A stretch of 64,000 nt of DNA from Lachnoclostridium phytofermentans (GTDB lineage Bacteria; Bacillota; Clostridia; Lachnospirales; Lachnospiraceae). The stretch lies in NCBI RefSeq assembly GCF_000733755.1, contig NZ_JPOF01000003.1:186001-250000 (forward strand), written 5' to 3'. Both the position numbers and the translations under genes were made by a program. The notes under the pieces were generated by a model. That model did not search any database. It was not told the origin of the DNA and saw nothing but the letters and a program-made list of their open reading frames with translations. Positions 1 through 8,557 of this stretch are shown piece by piece (the stretch's first letter is position 1; every line of letters starts with the position of its first letter).

Positions 1-1060
1 CCAATTCCTTTAACATTCCTGCAGCCGCAGGTATTTCAAGCATTTGTTCTATCTGTTCCGATTTAAAAAATAATAAAGCAATCGCACCAAATACCATCAG
101 GACTAAACCAAATGCTGTATTAAACACATAGATTGTACAAGAGAAATAACGTTTCGCCTCTTTTTGAATCAACGCTTTTAGCTGACCATTACTCTTCATA
201 TCTTTTACATGATACTTTGAAGTAGTTTTTTTCGCACTCATTGCTGTATTCATCCACTTAAAATATCGACCAACAACAATAGAAAATACGATCAAAGCTA
301 GAAAAGAAACACCAAGAAAAGCTGCATAAGAGAGTATATCATACTCAATAATACCCTTTAGATACCAGCCAGCTAACGGATAGATTTCTACCATCTTATC
401 CCTTATTAAAGTTCCAAGTTCCGCAATCTGATTTTCACTCTGCATCTGAAAACTTATCACGAAAATAAGTAAAATTGAAGCAAACATTAATACCGTATGA
501 ATTACATTGCTATGCTTAAATCCCGCAGATATTACTGCTAAGATAACCCCAAGTATCGATGCTATGATGATTGGAATGATTGGTACAAAAAGCAACGACA
601 CCATAGAAATGATATAAAATACTGGTGACGGCTTTGCCATAATACCATAGATAATAAAGTTCGGTACTAAGAATGCTAAAACGAACACCATATTAATAAG
701 ATAAAGTAACATTAATCTACTTGCGACAACAACCCAGGATTTCACTGGTAGCGACATGACAATATCATAATCTTTAAAGCCAAACAATACTCCTTTTACC
801 TTATATATGGAGGTAAATAGGATCATTAGGCATGTCACCGCCATAAATAATCCTGGCAAGACATCAAGTTCTCCAAATGACTTTAGCGCTGTTCCCATCA
901 TAAAACTATAAGTTCCTGATAAAAAAGCAAACATAAGAAAGCCAAGTACCAAAATCGTTGTGACACTGATATTCTTCTTTCTATTTTTGTTTCGTTTCAT
1001 GTTTAAGAATTCAAATGCAGAGCCAAGCTGCATTCTTGTAAGCGTCCAAACCTGTTTCAT
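1..1060 (-). CDS. ABC-2 type exporter permease (partial, 3' end outside window)
   Basis: A reading frame is open from an ATG at 1060 down to the window edge (about 353 codons seen). It begins MKQVWTLTRMQLGSAFEF and then alternates long hydrophobic stretches with short basic loops, as in the membrane subunits of ABC-2 type exporters. A cytosolic stretch with FGFKDYDIVMSLPVKSW is like that of large bacterial ABC permeases acting on peptides or antibiotics. A GGAGGAAG ribosome binding site precedes the ATG. The gene lies 27 bp downstream of an ABC ATPase gene on the same strand, so the two probably form one exporter. The substrate cannot be told from sequence, and the C-terminus is not in this window. 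Confidence 0.8.
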   Translation of the reverse strand, partial: MKQVWTLTRMQLGSAFEFLNMKRNKNRKKNISVTTILVLGFLMFAFLSGTYSFMMGTALKSFGELDVLPGLFMAVTCLMILFTSIYKVKGVLFGFKDYDIVMSLPVKSWVVVASRLMLLYLINMVFVLAFLVPNFIIYGIMAKPSPVFYIISMVSLLFVPIIPIIIASILGVILAVISAGFKHSNVIHTVLMFASILLIFVISFQMQSENQIAELGTLIRDKMVEIYPLAGWYLKGIIEYDILSYAAFLGVSFLALIVFSIVVGRYFKWMNTAMSAKKTTSKYHVKDMKSNGQLKALIQKEAKRYFSCTIYVFNTAFGLVLMVFGAIALLFFKSEQIEQMLEIPAAAGMLKEL

Positions 1061-1087
1061 TACTTCCTCCAATTCTGCACAAACGCC

Positions 1088-1798
1088 TTATTCTTCGATA
1101 AGCTCCATAAAAACTTCCTCGAGACTTTGATTTCCCTTAACCTCGCTTGTCGTACCAGAAGCAATCAACTTACCACCTTTGATAATCGCAATTTTATTAC
1201 ATAATTTTTCTGCTACCTCAAGGACATGAGTGGAGAAGAATATAGCACTTCCACTTTGGCACATTTGTGTCATAATCTGCTTTAATTGGTGAGCTGCCTT
1301 TGGGTCTAAACCAACAAAGGGTTCATCCAAAACCATTAGTTTTGGTTCATGAATTAAGGCTGAGATAACCGCAAGTTTTTGCTTCATACCATGGGAATAG
1401 GACGCAATGGAATCACCAAGATTCCCCGTAATCTCAAAGATATCTCCATACCTCTTGATACGTTCCTTCCTCTCCTTCTCCCCTACTTTAAATAAATCCC
1501 CAATAAAATTTAGATATGCAATCCCAGTTAGATGTTCATACAAATCTGGATTATCTGGTATGTATGCCATCTTCATTTTACATCCAACTGGATCCTTCTT
1601 TATCGATACCCCATCAATTAAGATATCTCCTTCTTCAAAATCAAGAACACCAACCACAGCACGTAAGGTTGTTGTCTTACCGGCACCATTGTGTCCAATA
1701 AAACCATAGATATCACCAGCCTCTACAGTAAGACTAAGATTATCTACAGCCTTCTTATTACCTTTATAGATCTTTGAATAATTTTTTATTGTAAGCAC
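1088..1798 (-). CDS. ABC exporter ATP-binding protein
   Basis: This is a 236-residue single ABC ATPase domain. Walker A is GHNGAGKTT (residues 35-43), the signature is SHGMKQK (135-141) and Walker B is LMVLDEP (154-160), with a switch histidine in STHVLE. The signature motif S-H-G-M-K-Q and the size are typical of ATPases paired with ABC-2 permeases (CcmA/NatA-like). Translation starts at GTG (1796-1798), with GGAGAG about six bases upstream; no ATG fits. It is the first gene of an operon with the permease below it. A promoter and palindromic operator sit directly upstream (1841-1898), so expression is probably repressor-controlled. The exported substrate is unknown. Confidence 0.88.
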   Translation of the reverse strand: MLTIKNYSKIYKGNKKAVDNLSLTVEAGDIYGFIGHNGAGKTTTLRAVVGVLDFEEGDILIDGVSIKKDPVGCKMKMAYIPDNPDLYEHLTGIAYLNFIGDLFKVGEKERKERIKRYGDIFEITGNLGDSIASYSHGMKQKLAVISALIHEPKLMVLDEPFVGLDPKAAHQLKQIMTQMCQSGSAIFFSTHVLEVAEKLCNKIAIIKGGKLIASGTTSEVKGNQSLEEVFMELIEE

Positions 1799-1840
1799 TT
1801 TGCTCTCCTTCCCTATTACAGATATTCTACATATTTTGTC

Positions 1841-1898
1841 ATTTAGATATTTATCTAAATATTGATTATACTATATAATACCAACCTTTTAATGTCAA
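1841..1898 (-). promoter_or_regulatory. Promoter and palindromic operator of the ABC-2 exporter operon
   Basis: Read on the minus strand, TTGACA (1893-1898) and TATAGT (1870-1875) are 17 bp apart. Just downstream, where transcription would begin, lies a dyad with arms ATTTAGATA and TATCTAAAT (1841-1860). The core TTAGAT-N4-ATCTAA recurs at the ArsR-ABC operon (61684-61705). A repressor bound here would cover the start site. The binding protein is inferred, not shown. Confidence 0.7.
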
Positions 1899-2026
1899 GA
1901 GATTTTTATGTATGAGGTGGTTTATAATTTTACTTATCATATTTACTGATATAGCATTAGGATTATTCCTAGAGTGATGCGAAAATCTATTGTTCGTGAT
2001 AAAATATATCAAAATATCAATAGAAG

Positions 2027-2088
2027 AAGGAGATAACCTTCCCTTATCCTAGAAAAACACTTTCTACGAAATTTCTGGTTATCTCCTT
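2027..2088. other. Long inverted repeat between the GH3 and ABC genes
   Basis: AAGGAGATAACC (2027-2038) pairs perfectly with GGTTATCTCCTT (2077-2088). An inner stem TAGAAA/TTTCTA (2050-2055 and 2061-2066) lies in the loop. The structure is 70 bases beyond the GH3 stop codon. It could be its 3' end structure, but no strong T-run follows on the minus strand, so terminator function is uncertain. The rest of 1899-2157 shows nothing recognisable. Confidence 0.5.
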
Positions 2089-2157
2089 AATGTCATTTTT
2101 CATCTTAATTTCTAAATCTAAACTTAATAATTCTAGCTATGCTGGTAAATTTTAGTT

Positions 2158-4311
2158 CTACTCACCAAGCAAAACCCTTTCAGGTGCATGGAATTTTATT
2201 CTTATTGGTTCTTTACCAGTTAACTGAATGCTCCTGGCATCTGGTTGAGAATCCCCAAGATACAACTCATAATCCCCTTGATTTAATATAAACTCACCTT
2301 CCTCGTTATATAAACCAAAGGCTCTGTCTTTTAACTCAATTAGAATGTCTCTTTCTTCTCCAGGAAGTAAGCTCACTTTTTTAAGTCCTTTTAGCTGACA
2401 ATTTGGTGCATCTTCTCCTTTATATTTCACATATGCTTGTGTGGTCACCGCACCTTCATAGTTACCAGTATTTTTGACCCTTACCTTACACTCTATGTTG
2501 CATCCCTTACTTAATGTATCTGTATTGACACTAAGTAAGGTGTGCTCAAAGGTAGTGTAGCTTAAACCATATCCAAATGGATAAAGCGCCTCATTCTTCA
2601 TATAGCGATACGTACGGTTTTTCATGGAGTAATCTGTAAACTCTGGCAATTCCTCTGTGGTACGATAGAACGTTACTGGAAGTTTTCCTTCTGGATTTCC
2701 TTTACCAAAAATTAATTCCGCAATCGCTCTACCACCTTGCGCCCCTGGATACCACCCCTGTAATATGGCTGGGATATGCTCGTCTGCCCAAGGTACTGCC
2801 AAAGCACTACCAGATAGAAGAACTAAAATAACAGGTTTTCCACATTCATAAATTGTTTTTAACACATCTTCTTGTATTCCAGGAAGCCCTAGAGTCATTT
2901 TATCTCCACTGGCAAACTGATTTCCCTGATCGCCTTCTTCTCCTTCTAATCCTGGATCAAGGCCCATGCAGGCTATCACGACATCGCTATGTTCACAAAC
3001 TGCTCGAACCTCAGCAATGCGATCATTTTCCTGACCTAAATTGGAGATTTTCTTTTTATATAAATGACAACCTTCCGAGAAGTATACTCTAACATCTTCA
3101 GGCACAAACTGCTTGATACCCTCTAATACAGTAATGTATTCTGAAGCGGTTCCCTCATAATTACCCACTAAAGCATTACGATTATTCGCATTAGGTCCTA
3201 TGACACCAATAGACTTTAACTTCTTTGGATTAAGAGGCAACATATTTTCTTCATTTTTTAATAGTACAACACACTTTTTGGAAGCCTTGATATTAAGATC
3301 TTTATTTAATTTTGTATCTACTTGGTCATAGGTAATATCGTGAAACGGAATCTTATTCTCTTCCTCAAAAAGCCCAAGTTTCATTCTCGTTGTAAAGAGA
3401 CGTATCAATGCAGTATCAATTGTCTCTTCTTTCACATAACCATCTCTTACAGCCTGTAGCAAATTAACATAGATATTTCCACAGTTTAAATCACAGCCAC
3501 GATTCATAGCGAGTGCAACTGACTCAACCGCATTGGAAGTAACCATATGGTGCTCGTGAAAATCTTTAATTGCCCAACAATCAGAAGTTACATGACCTTC
3601 AAACTCCCATTCACCACGTAAAATATCTTCTAAGAGTCTCTTACTTCCACAGCATGGTTCTCCATTCGTACGGTTGTAAGCTCCCATTACTGCTTCCACC
3701 TTGTGCTCTTTTACAAGTTTCTTAAATGCTGGGAGATAAGTTTCTCGTAAGTCCTGTTCCGATACTTCGGCATTAAAGCTGTGTCTAATATCTTCTGGTC
3801 CAGAGTGAACTGCGTAATGTTTTGCGCATGCAGCTGCTTTTAAGTAGGTTTCATCATGTCCCTGAATACCATCAACAAAACGCCCACCTAAGGTTCCACT
3901 TAAAAATGGATCTTCTCCAAAAGTTTCATGCCCACGTCCCCAACGTGGATCACGAAAAATATTCACATTCGGAGACCAAAAAGTCAAGCCTTTGTAAATA
4001 TCACAATCTCCATATTTTTGTTGTGCATTAAATTTACCTCTTCCTTCGGTAGAAATGGTATCTGCTATCTCTTCGATTAAATCCTCATCAAATGTTGCAG
4101 CTAAACCAATCGCTTGCGGAAATACGGTTGCAACACCTGCTCTTGCAACTCCATGTAACGCTTCATTCCAATAATTATACGCCTTAATACCTAATCTCTC
4201 AATTGCTGGCGCTGAATGTAAGGTTTGAAAAACCTTCTCTTCTACTGTCATTTTCATAACTAGCTCTTTTGCTCGTTGTTTAAACTCTTGCTGTGTCTTC
4301 TCTGCTGTCAT
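2158..4311 (-). CDS. Glycoside hydrolase family 3 beta-glycosidase (beta-xylosidase/beta-glucosidase)
   Basis: This 717-residue protein has the three-part GH3 layout: an N-terminal barrel (about 15-330), a second alpha/beta domain starting near LLKNEENMLPL, and a C-terminal fibronectin III-like domain. The catalytic aspartate is D244 in TSDCWAIKDFHEHH; the conserved KH pair is K164-H165 in AKHYAVHSGPE. The motifs AVHSGPE and EVSEQDLRETYLPAFK match the branch that holds many bacterial xylan 1,4-beta-xylosidases, so xylo-oligosaccharides are a likely substrate, with beta-glucosides possible. There is no signal peptide, so it acts in the cytosol on imported oligosaccharides. A GGGAGG site precedes the ATG. 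It is divergent from a GH43 gene, which supports a shared xylan role. Confidence 0.9.
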   Translation of the reverse strand: MTAEKTQQEFKQRAKELVMKMTVEEKVFQTLHSAPAIERLGIKAYNYWNEALHGVARAGVATVFPQAIGLAATFDEDLIEEIADTISTEGRGKFNAQQKYGDCDIYKGLTFWSPNVNIFRDPRWGRGHETFGEDPFLSGTLGGRFVDGIQGHDETYLKAAACAKHYAVHSGPEDIRHSFNAEVSEQDLRETYLPAFKKLVKEHKVEAVMGAYNRTNGEPCCGSKRLLEDILRGEWEFEGHVTSDCWAIKDFHEHHMVTSNAVESVALAMNRGCDLNCGNIYVNLLQAVRDGYVKEETIDTALIRLFTTRMKLGLFEEENKIPFHDITYDQVDTKLNKDLNIKASKKCVVLLKNEENMLPLNPKKLKSIGVIGPNANNRNALVGNYEGTASEYITVLEGIKQFVPEDVRVYFSEGCHLYKKKISNLGQENDRIAEVRAVCEHSDVVIACMGLDPGLEGEEGDQGNQFASGDKMTLGLPGIQEDVLKTIYECGKPVILVLLSGSALAVPWADEHIPAILQGWYPGAQGGRAIAELIFGKGNPEGKLPVTFYRTTEELPEFTDYSMKNRTYRYMKNEALYPFGYGLSYTTFEHTLLSVNTDTLSKGCNIECKVRVKNTGNYEGAVTTQAYVKYKGEDAPNCQLKGLKKVSLLPGEERDILIELKDRAFGLYNEEGEFILNQGDYELYLGDSQPDARSIQLTGKEPIRIKFHAPERVLLGE

Positions 4312-4551
4312 GGTAGGTTCCTCCCTAATTTAGAATTTAATAAATGCTACTCTTTCTCGTATGTTTGGTACAAGACGAGCCAGCAAGCTGTCTCATTTGT
4401 CGGAATAAAAGGTATTTCAATTCGTCTTTCTTATGAAAACATGTTGTACTGCGAAAATAGTACTATTTTTCATTCTAACAATAGATTATGATGAATTGGG
4501 TAGATAATCATTTCAAATATTGCTATGTTCCTATCATATTGTGCTAATTAT

Positions 4552-4580
4552 TTGACACAGTTAATATATACTGCTAAATT
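4552..4580 (+). promoter_or_regulatory. Promoter upstream of the GH43 gene
   Basis: TTGACA (4552-4557) and TAAATT (4575-4580) are separated by 17 bp on the plus strand. This predicts a leader of roughly 350 bases before the GH43 start at 4941. No known riboswitch or complete small gene was recognised in 4581-4940, and the divergent GH3 promoter could not be placed with confidence. Confidence 0.5.
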
Positions 4581-4940
4581 ATAGAAAATCTTAAGATTCC
4601 AGCTTCTAGGTTCTATTGCAATTTGGTTTCTATCTTAGTATCTTCTTACAAACTTTAGGTTTTGGAATGTGAAAGCTAAACGCAATATATTTACATTTTT
4701 ATCATTTTGAGGTATTATTTGTCATATATTGCTTTATTTTTATCTATATATAGTGAAGGGTGAAGCATTAGCGTAAAGTAAACTTAAGTAATCCAGCTTA
4801 ATTCTTATGCCTAGTGATGTATGGAAAAGGTAGGATCTTGGAATATACCAATATTATTAATCCTATCTTACTTGCATAGTAGGAAAAAATACTGTGGCAC
4901 AATTTTACAAATTAATACTCTTTTGAAAGGAAATGTGATC

Positions 4941-6596
4941 ATGCAACAGATGCAAATGAAAAATCCAATTCTATCTGGATTCTACCCAGATCCATCTATT
5001 GTCCGTGTCGGACCTGATTATTACCTTGTAAATTCTACGTTTGCTTATTTTCCAGGTGTTCCTTTGTTTCACAGTACTGACTTAATCCATTGGGAGCAGA
5101 TTGCAAATATCTTAACTACCAAAGAACAGTTGGATCTGACGAATTCTCCTCATAGTGGCGGTATCTACGCACCTACTATCCGTTATCATAATGGAGTTTT
5201 CTATATGATTACTACCAATGTCTCTCATGGTGGAAATTTCATTGTAACGGCAACAAATCCATGTGGACCTTGGTCCATGCCTTATTACCTTAACGGCGCA
5301 GATGGCATTGACCCTTCCCTATTTTTTGATGATGATGGCAAATGCTATTATTGTGGAACCAAGGGTCGACGGGAAGGCGCTGCCTTTTTCGGTGATAATG
5401 AAATTTATGTTCAGGAACTTGACCTATCCACTATGGAGTTAATTGGTGAATCCTATGCCATCTGGCATGGGGCGTTAAAAGGAGTAGAATGGGTAGAAGG
5501 CCCTCATTTATACAAAAAAGACGGATGGTACTATTTAATGATAGCGGAAGGTGGCACAGGCCTAAATCATGCTATTACAATGGCAAGAAGTAGGTCAATC
5601 CTAGGTACTTTCGATGGGTGTAAAAGAAATCCAATTTTTACACATAGGCATCTTGGAAAACATTATTGGGCAATTAATACCGGCCATGCAGATATCGTTG
5701 AAACACAAGAAGGCGATTGGTATATGGTCCTATTAGCAAGTAGACCAACCAATGGATATTGTCTGTTAGGAAGAGAGACTTTTTTAGTCCCTTTATTATG
5801 GGAAGATGGTTGGCCTATTATAAATCCTGGAGTTGGGCTATTAGAACAAAATATCTCAATACCAAATAATAAGAATATTCCCTTAGAAAGCGTATCAGAA
5901 GAATCGATGTATCATGAAGAAATTGTGGATTCAAATCATGAACCTTATGAGAATACACCGCCAACTCATACGAATGAATCTAACTTAACCTACAAGGATA
6001 TGAAAGAAAATTTTTGCTACAAAGAATTACCACCTTATTTTATGTATTTAAGAAATCCCAAGAAAGTATATTATGAGATTGGAAGAAAAGAAGGTCTTCG
6101 CTTGTACGCTTCTTCCGTCAAACTAAATGCAGATGATTCACCGACTGCTATCTTTCTTCGCCAAACAGACATAAACTATACCTTGGATACGAAAGTAAAT
6201 GCTACACTAACCAATGAATCAAGCGAGGCTGGAATTCTATTGATGCAAAGCAATCATTACCATTATCGCTTTTGTTTTAGAAAAAGTACCTTGCCAACCA
6301 TTACTTTGATCGCTTGCGAAGCTGGTAATGAAAAAATTGTAATAGAAAAAATACTTCCGAGAATTCCCCAATATCTCCGTGTGATAGAAAAAGGACTACA
6401 CCTTAGTTTTCTCTATTCTTATAATGATGAAAATTATGAAAAACTGATATCCAATGTTGATGCAAGCCTTCTTAGTACAGAACGTGCTGGAGGATTTGTA
6501 GGAACTTGCTTAGGACTCTATGCTTACACTCCTTCTACTAACTTTGGTGAGGATTATGCAGATTTTTCTTATCTTCACTATCAGATACATAGGTAA
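4941..6596 (+). CDS. Glycoside hydrolase family 43 beta-xylosidase (possibly alpha-L-arabinofuranosidase)
   Basis: This is a 551-residue cytosolic GH43 enzyme. The three catalytic acids of the five-bladed propeller are visible: D17 in YPDPS, D124 in GIDPSLFF and E186 in VEGPHLY. The N-terminal opening (NPILSGFYPDPSI) and the C-terminal beta-sandwich of about 160 residues match long GH43 beta-xylosidases. The frame is open 40 codons further upstream to 4821, but that ATG has no ribosome binding site. AAAGGA nine bases before 4941, and the start of homology there, decide the start. The linker at about 330-385 is rich in E, N and H and looks poorly conserved. With the divergent GH3 enzyme it probably finishes xylan oligosaccharide breakdown. 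Confidence 0.9.
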   Translation: MQQMQMKNPILSGFYPDPSIVRVGPDYYLVNSTFAYFPGVPLFHSTDLIHWEQIANILTTKEQLDLTNSPHSGGIYAPTIRYHNGVFYMITTNVSHGGNFIVTATNPCGPWSMPYYLNGADGIDPSLFFDDDGKCYYCGTKGRREGAAFFGDNEIYVQELDLSTMELIGESYAIWHGALKGVEWVEGPHLYKKDGWYYLMIAEGGTGLNHAITMARSRSILGTFDGCKRNPIFTHRHLGKHYWAINTGHADIVETQEGDWYMVLLASRPTNGYCLLGRETFLVPLLWEDGWPIINPGVGLLEQNISIPNNKNIPLESVSEESMYHEEIVDSNHEPYENTPPTHTNESNLTYKDMKENFCYKELPPYFMYLRNPKKVYYEIGRKEGLRLYASSVKLNADDSPTAIFLRQTDINYTLDTKVNATLTNESSEAGILLMQSNHYHYRFCFRKSTLPTITLIACEAGNEKIVIEKILPRIPQYLRVIEKGLHLSFLYSYNDENYEKLISNVDASLLSTERAGGFVGTCLGLYAYTPSTNFGEDYADFSYLHYQIHR

Positions 6597-6671
6597 TTTT
6601 AAATATATCAAAAGTTGGGGCTTGAATATAAATAGGGAAGCTAAGAATTGTGTTTTTATCATTATTTTAAC

Positions 6672-6757
6672 TTTGATGTTTTCTTTTGGCTTTGATGTTT
6701 TCTTTTGGCTTTGATGTTTTCTTTTGGCTTTGATGTTTTCTTTTGGCTTTGATGTTT
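6672..6757 (+). repeat. 19-bp tandem repeat, 4.5 copies
   Basis: The unit TTTGATGTTTTCTTTTGGC is repeated four times exactly (6672-6690, 6691-6709, 6710-6728, 6729-6747), followed by ten bases of a fifth copy. The identity of the copies suggests recent expansion by slippage. It lies between the GH43 stop and the bidirectional terminator. Confidence 0.95.
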
Positions 6758-6783
6758 AAAATTTATTAGTAACACAAACTTTA

Positions 6784-6850
6784 AAAAACGAGATAGGTCA
6801 AAATATGAGCGAACTTAGTTCCACTCATATTTTCTACTTATCTCGTTTTT
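6784..6850. terminator. Bidirectional terminator between GH43 and sufB-like genes
   Basis: AAAAACGAGATA (6784-6795) pairs with TATCTCGTTTTT (6839-6850), with an inner AATATGAG/CTCATATT stem. A and T runs on both sides suit termination of both convergent genes. Confidence 0.8.
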
Positions 6851-6913
6851 ACCCGATCTTATACAATCCTCTTCTAACAATTCTACATCCTTACAAAACA
6901 AACAAAAAACCTA

Positions 6914-7831
6914 TTATTTTAGGAATCCATTCACAATCTGTGCTTCTGCCTCAGCTTCCGTTAATCCAAGGGTCATTAACTTTGTAATCTGCTCCCCTGC
7001 AATTTTACCTATTGCAGCTTCATGAATAAGACTTGCTTCCAAATGATTTGCTGTAATTTCTGGTATCGCACTAACACTGCCACGATCCATTAAGATAGCA
7101 TCGCATTCCGTATGCCCATAGCACTTATTATTTCCATTAATTTTAGATAAGAAGATTTGGTGAGAATCCTCCTTTGCGACAGAACGAGAGATTACGTTGG
7201 CTCCACAATCTTCACCATTTAGATTCACTTCAAAATCAGTCTTTGCATACTGTTTTCCGTGTGTCATTATCTTCTCTTTAATTATTAACGTTGCCTTATC
7301 CTCTAAGGTCGCCTTTGTTGTACGAACAGTGGAATCCACACCTTTGATTTGAACAGTATCCATCTCCATGGTACCGCCCTCTTCAATATGAATAATTGTC
7401 TGTGGATTTAAGATTCTCTCACCGCTGCCATCCCCAGAACCATAATGCTTCTCAACATATTTTACTTTTGCATTTTTTCCTATAAAGAAGCTATGAATTC
7501 CATCATGCTCTGCCTTATCGGAACCACCGTTATGAATACCACAACCTGCAACAATTGTGACATCCGCATCTTCTCCGATAAAGAAGTCATTGTAAACTAA
7601 TTCTGTTAAGCCACTCTGGCTTAATACCACTGGAATATGAATACTTTCATTCTTTGTACCCGGCTTTACAATAATATCGATACCTGGTTTATCTGTTTTT
7701 GTAACAATATCGATATGTTCTGTTGTATTTCTACCAGCACCTTGACCATTTACTCTTAAATTATAAGCTCCTTGTGGTACCTCATGGAGGTCAGCCACCT
7801 GTAAGAGCAATTCTTTTTGTATTGCATCCAT
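6914..7831 (-). CDS. SufB/SufD-like scaffold protein of a minimal SUF system
   Basis: This 305-residue protein matches the beta-helix core of the SufB/SufD family, as in RSVAKEDSHQIFLSKINGNNKCYGHTECDA split over 213-245, followed by ITANHLEASLIHEAAIGKI. It is much shorter than classical SufB (about 470 residues) and lacks its N-terminal region. The size and the two-gene pairing with SufC fit the ancestral SUF-like minimal system of strict anaerobes, in which one SufB-like protein and SufC build Fe-S clusters. The conserved ACG/Glu-His region near the C-terminus (SLIHEAAIG) is present. It begins three bases after the sufC stop codon, so the two are cotranslated. No SufS, SufU or SufE gene is adjacent. 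Confidence 0.85.
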   Translation of the reverse strand: MDAIQKELLLQVADLHEVPQGAYNLRVNGQGAGRNTTEHIDIVTKTDKPGIDIIVKPGTKNESIHIPVVLSQSGLTELVYNDFFIGEDADVTIVAGCGIHNGGSDKAEHDGIHSFFIGKNAKVKYVEKHYGSGDGSGERILNPQTIIHIEEGGTMEMDTVQIKGVDSTVRTTKATLEDKATLIIKEKIMTHGKQYAKTDFEVNLNGEDCGANVISRSVAKEDSHQIFLSKINGNNKCYGHTECDAILMDRGSVSAIPEITANHLEASLIHEAAIGKIAGEQITKLMTLGLTEAEAEAQIVNGFLK

Positions 7832-7834
7832 TAC

Positions 7835-8557
7835 TTATGCCTCCCCCTTATAAAATTTGCAGCTTGGCGATTGATTCAATAGTTTCGGTAGAATTTTTTC
7901 CTTCTCATCTACTTCTACTATACTGCCATTTGCTATTACAATAATATCGTCAGCTATATTTAAAATTCGCTCTTGATGCGAAATAATTACGATAGAACCA
8001 TGGATTTCCTCATGCATTTTCTCAAATACACGAATAAGGTTATTAAAACTCCATAAGTCAATCCCTGCTTCTGGTTCATCAAATACAGATAGTTTTGTTT
8101 TTCTTGCAATTATTGTAGCAATCTCGATACGCTTTAGCTCGCCTCCAGAAAGACTCGAGTTTACTTCACGATTGATATAATCTTTTGCACATAACCCTAC
8201 CTCAGAGAGGTATTCACAAGCTTTGGCTGTACTGATATTATTTCCAGCAGCCAGTGTGATTAAATCCTTTACCGTAATTCCCTTAAATCTAACTGGTTGT
8301 TGAAAAGCAAATCCAATTCCTGCTCTCGCACGGTCTGTAATACTCATCTTTGTAATGTCTTGCCCATCGAAGATAATCTGTCCGGAAGTAGGCTTTTCAA
8401 TGCCTACTATAATTTTTGCAAGTGTTGATTTGCCACCGCCATTTGGCCCAGTAATTGCAATAAATTTATGATCATCTATTGTTAAATTGATATTTTTTAA
8501 AATATCTTTGTTCGTTTCACCGGAAACCCCAAAGGATACATTTTTTAACTCTAGCAT
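7835..8557 (-). CDS. sufC: SufC-like ATPase of a minimal SUF system
   Basis: This is a 240-residue soluble ABC ATPase. Walker A is GPNGGGKST (37-45), the signature LSGGE (136-140), Walker B LSVFDEPEAGID (156-167) and the H-loop histidine H194 in ISHQE. The sequence FDEPEAGID and the fully soluble partner identify it as SufC-like rather than a transporter subunit. It would power Fe-S cluster assembly on the SufB-like protein encoded directly downstream. Its ATG overlaps the 3' end of the upstream esterase gene by seven bases, so the three genes form one translationally coupled operon. Confidence 0.88.
   Translation of the reverse strand: MLELKNVSFGVSGETNKDILKNINLTIDDHKFIAITGPNGGGKSTLAKIIVGIEKPTSGQIIFDGQDITKMSITDRARAGIGFAFQQPVRFKGITVKDLITLAAGNNISTAKACEYLSEVGLCAKDYINREVNSSLSGGELKRIEIATIIARKTKLSVFDEPEAGIDLWSFNNLIRVFEKMHEEIHGSIVIISHQERILNIADDIIVIANGSIVEVDEKEKILPKLLNQSPSCKFYKGEA

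Noticed and set aside
4821-4940. N-terminal extension of the GH43 protein
   Set aside because: The frame is open, but no ribosome binding site precedes 4821, while 4941 has one and family similarity begins there.
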